From: Alphaproteobacteria bacterium
GTDB taxonomy: Bacteria; Pseudomonadota; Alphaproteobacteria; JAGOMX01
Direction: 5' to 3'
Length of the DNA: 8,780 nucleotides
NCBI GenBank assembly: GCA_016742295.1
Contig: JACVCA010000039.1
Location: 1-8,780 of the forward strand
Of the stretch, positions 5,873 to 8,780 are shown one piece after another. A program made the position numbers and the translations under genes. How positions within the stretch are numbered: the first letter of the stretch is position 1; the number at the start of each line of letters is the position of its first letter. Under the pieces are notes generated by a model. The model searched no databases. It was given only the letters and a program-made list of their open reading frames with translations, and was not told the DNA's origin.

Positions 5873-7759
5873 TTATTGTCCGACGGCTGCCCGGGCCGCC
5901 CCTATGAGAGCCTTGCTCCGCTGCGTGGCCCCTGTATGAGAGATACGTTTACGTTTAACCTTTGCTCCGCTCGAGTTTGATTTATGGGAGGAAGTACGCA
6001 ATAAAGAGTGAAGGAGACGGCCTTCTTTGTTATCTAAAGCAATGCGTAAAAGAATAGAGTCTTCAATTTTAATACCAAGCTTTTCTCTTAACTGCTCTAC
6101 TAAGTTTACTTGCTCTTTGCTGCATTCATCTAGCTTTACTAAGATCTGAGGCGTAAGCTCATCAAGATTAGAAAGCTCCGCTCCTGGTACCTTCAATCTT
6201 CCTAGCCTTTCAAGAAGCTCTTTTAAAGTGTTATACTCTTCTTTTTCAATTAACATGCGAAAAAGGGTGCGTTCATCTATTATCCCTCTTGGAATATCTC
6301 TAGGATGTACTTCTTTAAGTACAGAAGTGATCCTCTCTTTGATTTCTTTAACAGTCAACTTACGAGGAACAGCTTGCCTACTCCCTGATTGACTTTGAGG
6401 AAAGCTTTTTTCCACTTTTAGTAAATCCCTTAAGCTTTTAATGATTGTTTCAATTTCTTCGGTGGTATATTGAGAGAAGTTGCCTTTAGAAATCCTAGGC
6501 TTAGGGTTATCGGGTTCTTGGGGCTGTTGAAAATCCAATCTCAATTTATCTTCAGCATCAGCTTTCTTTTTATAGGAATGTAATAGCTCTTTGGTTTTCA
6601 TTAAACTTACATAAGAATCAGGACAAATAGGGTTACTGCGTAAATCAATTATCAAAGAAGGAACTCCTATCACTAGAGCACTCAGGCTTCTTACATTATC
6701 TTCACTGGTGATCTTAAACTGATTGTGATTCAGTTTAAGCTTTATGAAATTAGAATTTCTTTTAGTAAGAGCTAAAATTTGCACAAGCGTATCTTCACTC
6801 TTCAATTGATTATGGCTTAAATCAAGAGTGGTAAGATGCTGATAAGGGATAAGTGATAACAAGAGCCACCTAGCCCCTGAGTCTTTTAATCCTATATGCT
6901 TAAGCCTCAATGTAGTAAGCAAAGTAAATTTATTACACACTGACAATTCACGAGAAAAATGACGTGCAAGTTTTAAAGCTGAAGGCTTAGGAAGTAGAAA
7001 TTGTTCTCTGCCTCTTAACATAAAGCATTTCAGATAAAGTGGAAGGGCAGAGATAATTGATTTAAGGTCTTGGTGAAAGTCAACTTCCTTTAAAGCTTTC
7101 TCTTGCTCTTCTTCTTCAGTGGACCATTTGATTATACAGTGGGCTTTTGGTGAACTTTGTATAAAAGCCCCATTCTCATCAGTTTCCTTATAAGAACTGC
7201 CAGAGGTACTTTGCTCTTCTGAAGCGAAGGTAGAGGTGCTTGTTGTACTTGTATAAAAAGGAGCAAATGGTTGGGAAGAACTTACTGGACCTTGGTTCTG
7301 AGAATAAGGATAACAAGTAAACGTTGGAGGGGTTGGTACACTAGGCTCTCCTTCACTTATTCCAGTTGAATCAGGATAGACTTGCTGAGGAAGGGGAATT
7401 TGGGGATTATAAAAACCCAAATAAGTAGCTGGGTAAGAGGGAGAAGCAGCCTGCATAGGCTGAGGAGCATTAGCTATCTCCCTATCACTTCTTATACTTT
7501 GTTCTCTTACCTCTTCATTTTCTCTACTCTCGGGCTCAGAAACATACCTATCTGAGGGCCAGGAAGATTGGTTATAAGGTATAACAACAGTTACTTCACC
7601 AGCCTGCCTATGAGTGCTTGCTTCTAAAGCAGGATTAACATCATTTAAATAAGGAGAGGCAAAACCTAAGGAAGAAAAAAGTAGAAAGTTTATACATAAA
7701 TATATTGATAAATAAAAACTTAAGCTAAAACCTTTAAGGGGAGATGAATATAAATTCAT
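5873..7759 (-). CDS. Exported leucine-rich-repeat protein, candidate effector
   Basis: This 628-aa protein has a hydrophobic segment at about 11-33 ending GFAS-P, which fits a signal peptide cut near residue 35; the start at 7759 has AGGGA about 9 bases upstream. Residues 50-200 are a low-complexity linker rich in Pro, Ser, Thr, Tyr and Gln. Residues 231-261 carry the motif IISALPLYLK...FLLPKPS shared with the protein at 1-522. Four LRRs of 28-30 residues follow, with cores LTTLRLKHIGL (281), LTTLDLSHNQL (309), FIKLKLNHNQF (338) and LIIDLRSNPI (369), closest to the ribonuclease-inhibitor type. Residues 430-590 are charged and helical, with two loosely similar segments (IIDERTLFRMLIEKEE near 493 and IKIEDSILLRIALDNKE near 563). 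The tail has a basic cluster KVKRKR (600-605) and an Ala-rich end. LRRs are protein-binding modules; host targeting is inference. No known family beyond LRR was recognised. Confidence 0.85.
   Translation of the reverse strand: MNLYSSPLKGFSLSFYLSIYLCINFLLFSSLGFASPYLNDVNPALEASTHRQAGEVTVVIPYNQSSWPSDRYVSEPESRENEEVREQSIRSDREIANAPQPMQAASPSYPATYLGFYNPQIPLPQQVYPDSTGISEGEPSVPTPPTFTCYPYSQNQGPVSSSQPFAPFYTSTTSTSTFASEEQSTSGSSYKETDENGAFIQSSPKAHCIIKWSTEEEEQEKALKEVDFHQDLKSIISALPLYLKCFMLRGREQFLLPKPSALKLARHFSRELSVCNKFTLLTTLRLKHIGLKDSGARWLLLSLIPYQHLTTLDLSHNQLKSEDTLVQILALTKRNSNFIKLKLNHNQFKITSEDNVRSLSALVIGVPSLIIDLRSNPICPDSYVSLMKTKELLHSYKKKADAEDKLRLDFQQPQEPDNPKPRISKGNFSQYTTEEIETIIKSLRDLLKVEKSFPQSQSGSRQAVPRKLTVKEIKERITSVLKEVHPRDIPRGIIDERTLFRMLIEKEEYNTLKELLERLGRLKVPGAELSNLDELTPQILVKLDECSKEQVNLVEQLREKLGIKIEDSILLRIALDNKEGRLLHSLLRTSSHKSNSSGAKVKRKRISHTGATQRSKALIGAARAAVGQ
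5899..5971. repeat. GC-rich imperfect duplication in the LRR gene 3' end
   Basis: Two elements recur in the same order. CCCCTATGAGAG (5899-5910) followed by TTGCTCCGCT (5913-5922) resembles CCCCTGTATGAGAG (5929-5942) followed by TTGCTCCGCT (5962-5971). The stretch from 5876 to about 5935 is strikingly GC-rich next to AT-rich surroundings. It encodes the last residues of the LRR protein (ATQRSKALIGAARAAVGQ) and may have been added by local duplication or by recombination with foreign DNA. Confidence 0.5.
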
Positions 7760-7896
7760 AGAAATCAGTCCCTGATTTTTTATTTACCTTTTAATGTAAA
7801 TAAAAAAAGAGAATAGTGCAATCATAATACGCTTATCTCAGGCAAGCTGAGGTAATTTTATAGTAAAGGCTAACTTTTAAAGGCATTCCCTTAACC
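7760..7896. other. Upstream region of the LRR gene
   Basis: This AT-rich leader lies before the LRR gene, read on the minus strand. It contains the short inverted pair CTCAG-GCAAG-CTGAG (7838-7852) and a TATTAT stretch, but no promoter with good -35 and -10 boxes at normal spacing. No gene is seen. Confidence 0.4.
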
Positions 7897-8155
7897 TCAA
7901 CGGATAGGGGCAGAAACAGCAAGTTCTTCTAAAACTTTCTTAAACTCTTTAAAAAAATTATTATGCCTAACCTGGGGAGAGCCTTTTTAATTTTTCTTTT
8001 GCTAAATTATAAGAGAGGCCAGCTGCTTTACGTTATCATCCAATAGCTTTAGCTAAGTCCTGCACTCCAGTTAACCCAAGCTTATCTATCAAAAGAGCAG
8101 CGGAGCAGCAGCAATTACTTGTTCTGTAGCTTTGTGGTACCAGGATATAGCTAAT
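7897..8155 (-). pseudogene. Decayed 3' end of the Sel1-repeat gene
   Basis: Downstream of the premature stop at 8156, pieces of coding-like sequence continue in changing frames. The first encodes GKADELAISWYHKATEQ, matching the Sel1 repeat (8089 to about 8190). It is followed by LIDKLGLTGVQDLAKAIG (stop near 8034), RKAAGLSYNLAKEKLKRLSP, and finally NNFFKEFKKVLEELAVSAPIR ending at a stop at 7897-7899. Joining them needs several frameshifts. The last pieces are helical and charged, as expected for the end of a Sel1 protein. I read this as the former C terminus decaying since the frame was lost. The match to the repeat is clear; the later pieces are less certain. Confidence 0.55.
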
Positions 8156-8234
8156 TCATCTGCTTTTCCTATATCCTCTATCGATATCCCTTGCTTTACG
8201 GTACCAGGATATAGCTAATTCATCTGCTTTTCCT
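8136..8234. repeat. 35-bp direct repeat, scar of an out-of-frame repeat deletion
   Basis: GGTACCAGGATATAGCTAAT and the following 15 bases are identical at 8136-8170 and 8200-8234, an offset of 64 bp. Intact units in the gene are 123 bp (41 codons), so 59 bp appear to be missing, which is not a multiple of three. This shift creates the stop at 8156-8158. Confidence 0.75.
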
Positions 8235-8780
8235 TGCTCCTCTGCTGGTATACCCTTGCGGCTTTGATACATCCACCCTAAGTTAAATTGAGCATCAGCA
8301 TTTCCTTGATCAGCTGCTTTGCGGTACCAATATACAGCCCACTGATCTGCTCTTTCTTGCTCCTCTGTTGATATACCTTTGCGGCTTTTATACCTCTCTC
8401 CTAAATTGTATTGAGCTTCAGCGTCTCCTTGGTCAGCAGCTTTACAGTACAAGTATAAAGCTAATACATCTGCCTGTTCCTTCTCTTTTTTCGGAATGCC
8501 TTTGCGATCCTGATATACCCATCCAAGGATAAATTGAGCTTCAGCATATCCTTGATCAGCTGCTTTACGGTACCAAGATACAGCAAGCTCATCTGCTTGT
8601 TCCTTCTCTTCTTCAGCAATACCTCTGCGATTCGCATACATCACTCCAAGGTTAAATTGAGCTAAAGCCACTCTTTGCTCAGCTCCTTTACGCCACCAGT
8701 ATACAGCAAGCTCATCCGCACGATCCCTTTCCTCTTCAAGAATGCCTCTGCGACCCTCATACATCAATCCAAGATTACAT
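8156..8780 (-). CDS. Sel1-like repeat protein, 5' end outside window, 3' end frameshifted
   Basis: The frame is open from the right edge (upstream residues CNLG) through LMYEGRRG, so the start lies beyond the window; the TTG at 8767 is just a Leu codon of the repeat. Four full 41-residue Sel1-like repeats follow, of the pattern xMYxxRKGIxxEExxxADELAVxWYRKAADQGxAxAQFNLG, and then a fifth that breaks off after WYRKA into the unrelated tail RDIDRGYRKSR. Sel1 repeats usually have 36-44 residues and form paired helices that bind proteins; they are common in exported or host-interacting proteins of intracellular bacteria. The tail arises from a 59-bp deletion between repeats (see the 35-bp direct repeat). 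Whether the protein has a signal peptide cannot be seen. The protein may still fold with its remaining repeats. Confidence 0.85.
   Translation of the reverse strand, partial: CNLGLMYEGRRGILEEERDRADELAVYWWRKGAEQRVALAQFNLGVMYANRRGIAEEEKEQADELAVSWYRKAADQGYAEAQFILGWVYQDRKGIPKKEKEQADVLALYLYCKAADQGDAEAQYNLGERYKSRKGISTEEQERADQWAVYWYRKAADQGNADAQFNLGWMYQSRKGIPAEEQGKADELAISWYRKARDIDRGYRKSR

Noticed and set aside
7838..7852. Intrinsic terminator at CTCAG-GCAAG-CTGAG
   Set aside because: The stem is only 5 bp and no T-run follows on either strand.

Overview
The window is AT-rich bacterial DNA that looks like accessory DNA from an amoeba-associated chlamydia (a Parachlamydiaceae / Neochlamydia type of genome). 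I infer this from the mix of a leucine-rich-repeat (LRR) protein with a signal peptide, a Sel1-repeat protein, many small recombinase genes and decayed genes. No single gene proves the host lineage.

Layout, left to right. (1) Positions 1-522, minus strand: the 5' part of a gene for an exported, serine-rich protein that runs off the left edge. (2) 632-1205, minus strand: a small tyrosine recombinase lacking exactly its first three codons, cut off at the tip of the transposon. (3) 1206-5139: a complete Tn552-like (TniA/TniB family) transposon of 3934 bp, bounded by 50-bp inverted repeats that match at 48 positions. It carries, on the minus strand, a serine resolvase, a DD(35)E transposase and an AAA+ ATPase, with no TniQ. 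On the plus strand it carries a full-length 193-aa tyrosine recombinase related to the truncated one outside. (4) 5140-5467: AT-rich DNA with a near-perfect palindrome just outside the right tip and a promoter. (5) 5468-5692: an orphan Phd/YefM-type antitoxin, followed within 2 bp by a 152-bp element with 21-bp inverted repeats (MITE-like). (6) 5873-7759, minus strand: a 628-aa exported LRR protein with a low-complexity linker and a basic tail. (7) 7897-8780, minus strand: a Sel1-repeat gene that enters from the right edge. Its last repeats were damaged by an out-of-frame deletion, leaving a decayed 3' end.

How the genes work together. In the transposon, TniB should activate TniA, which cuts and joins at the two binding sites in each end. 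The resolvase should resolve cointegrates at a site in the 4212-4373 gap, which is also the divergent promoter region for the resolvase and the tyrosine recombinase. The exported protein at the left edge and the LRR protein share a signal-peptide style and a short domain (LP..LK...FLLP.PS), so the transposon appears to sit between members of one exported protein family. These may be host-directed effectors, but that is inference.
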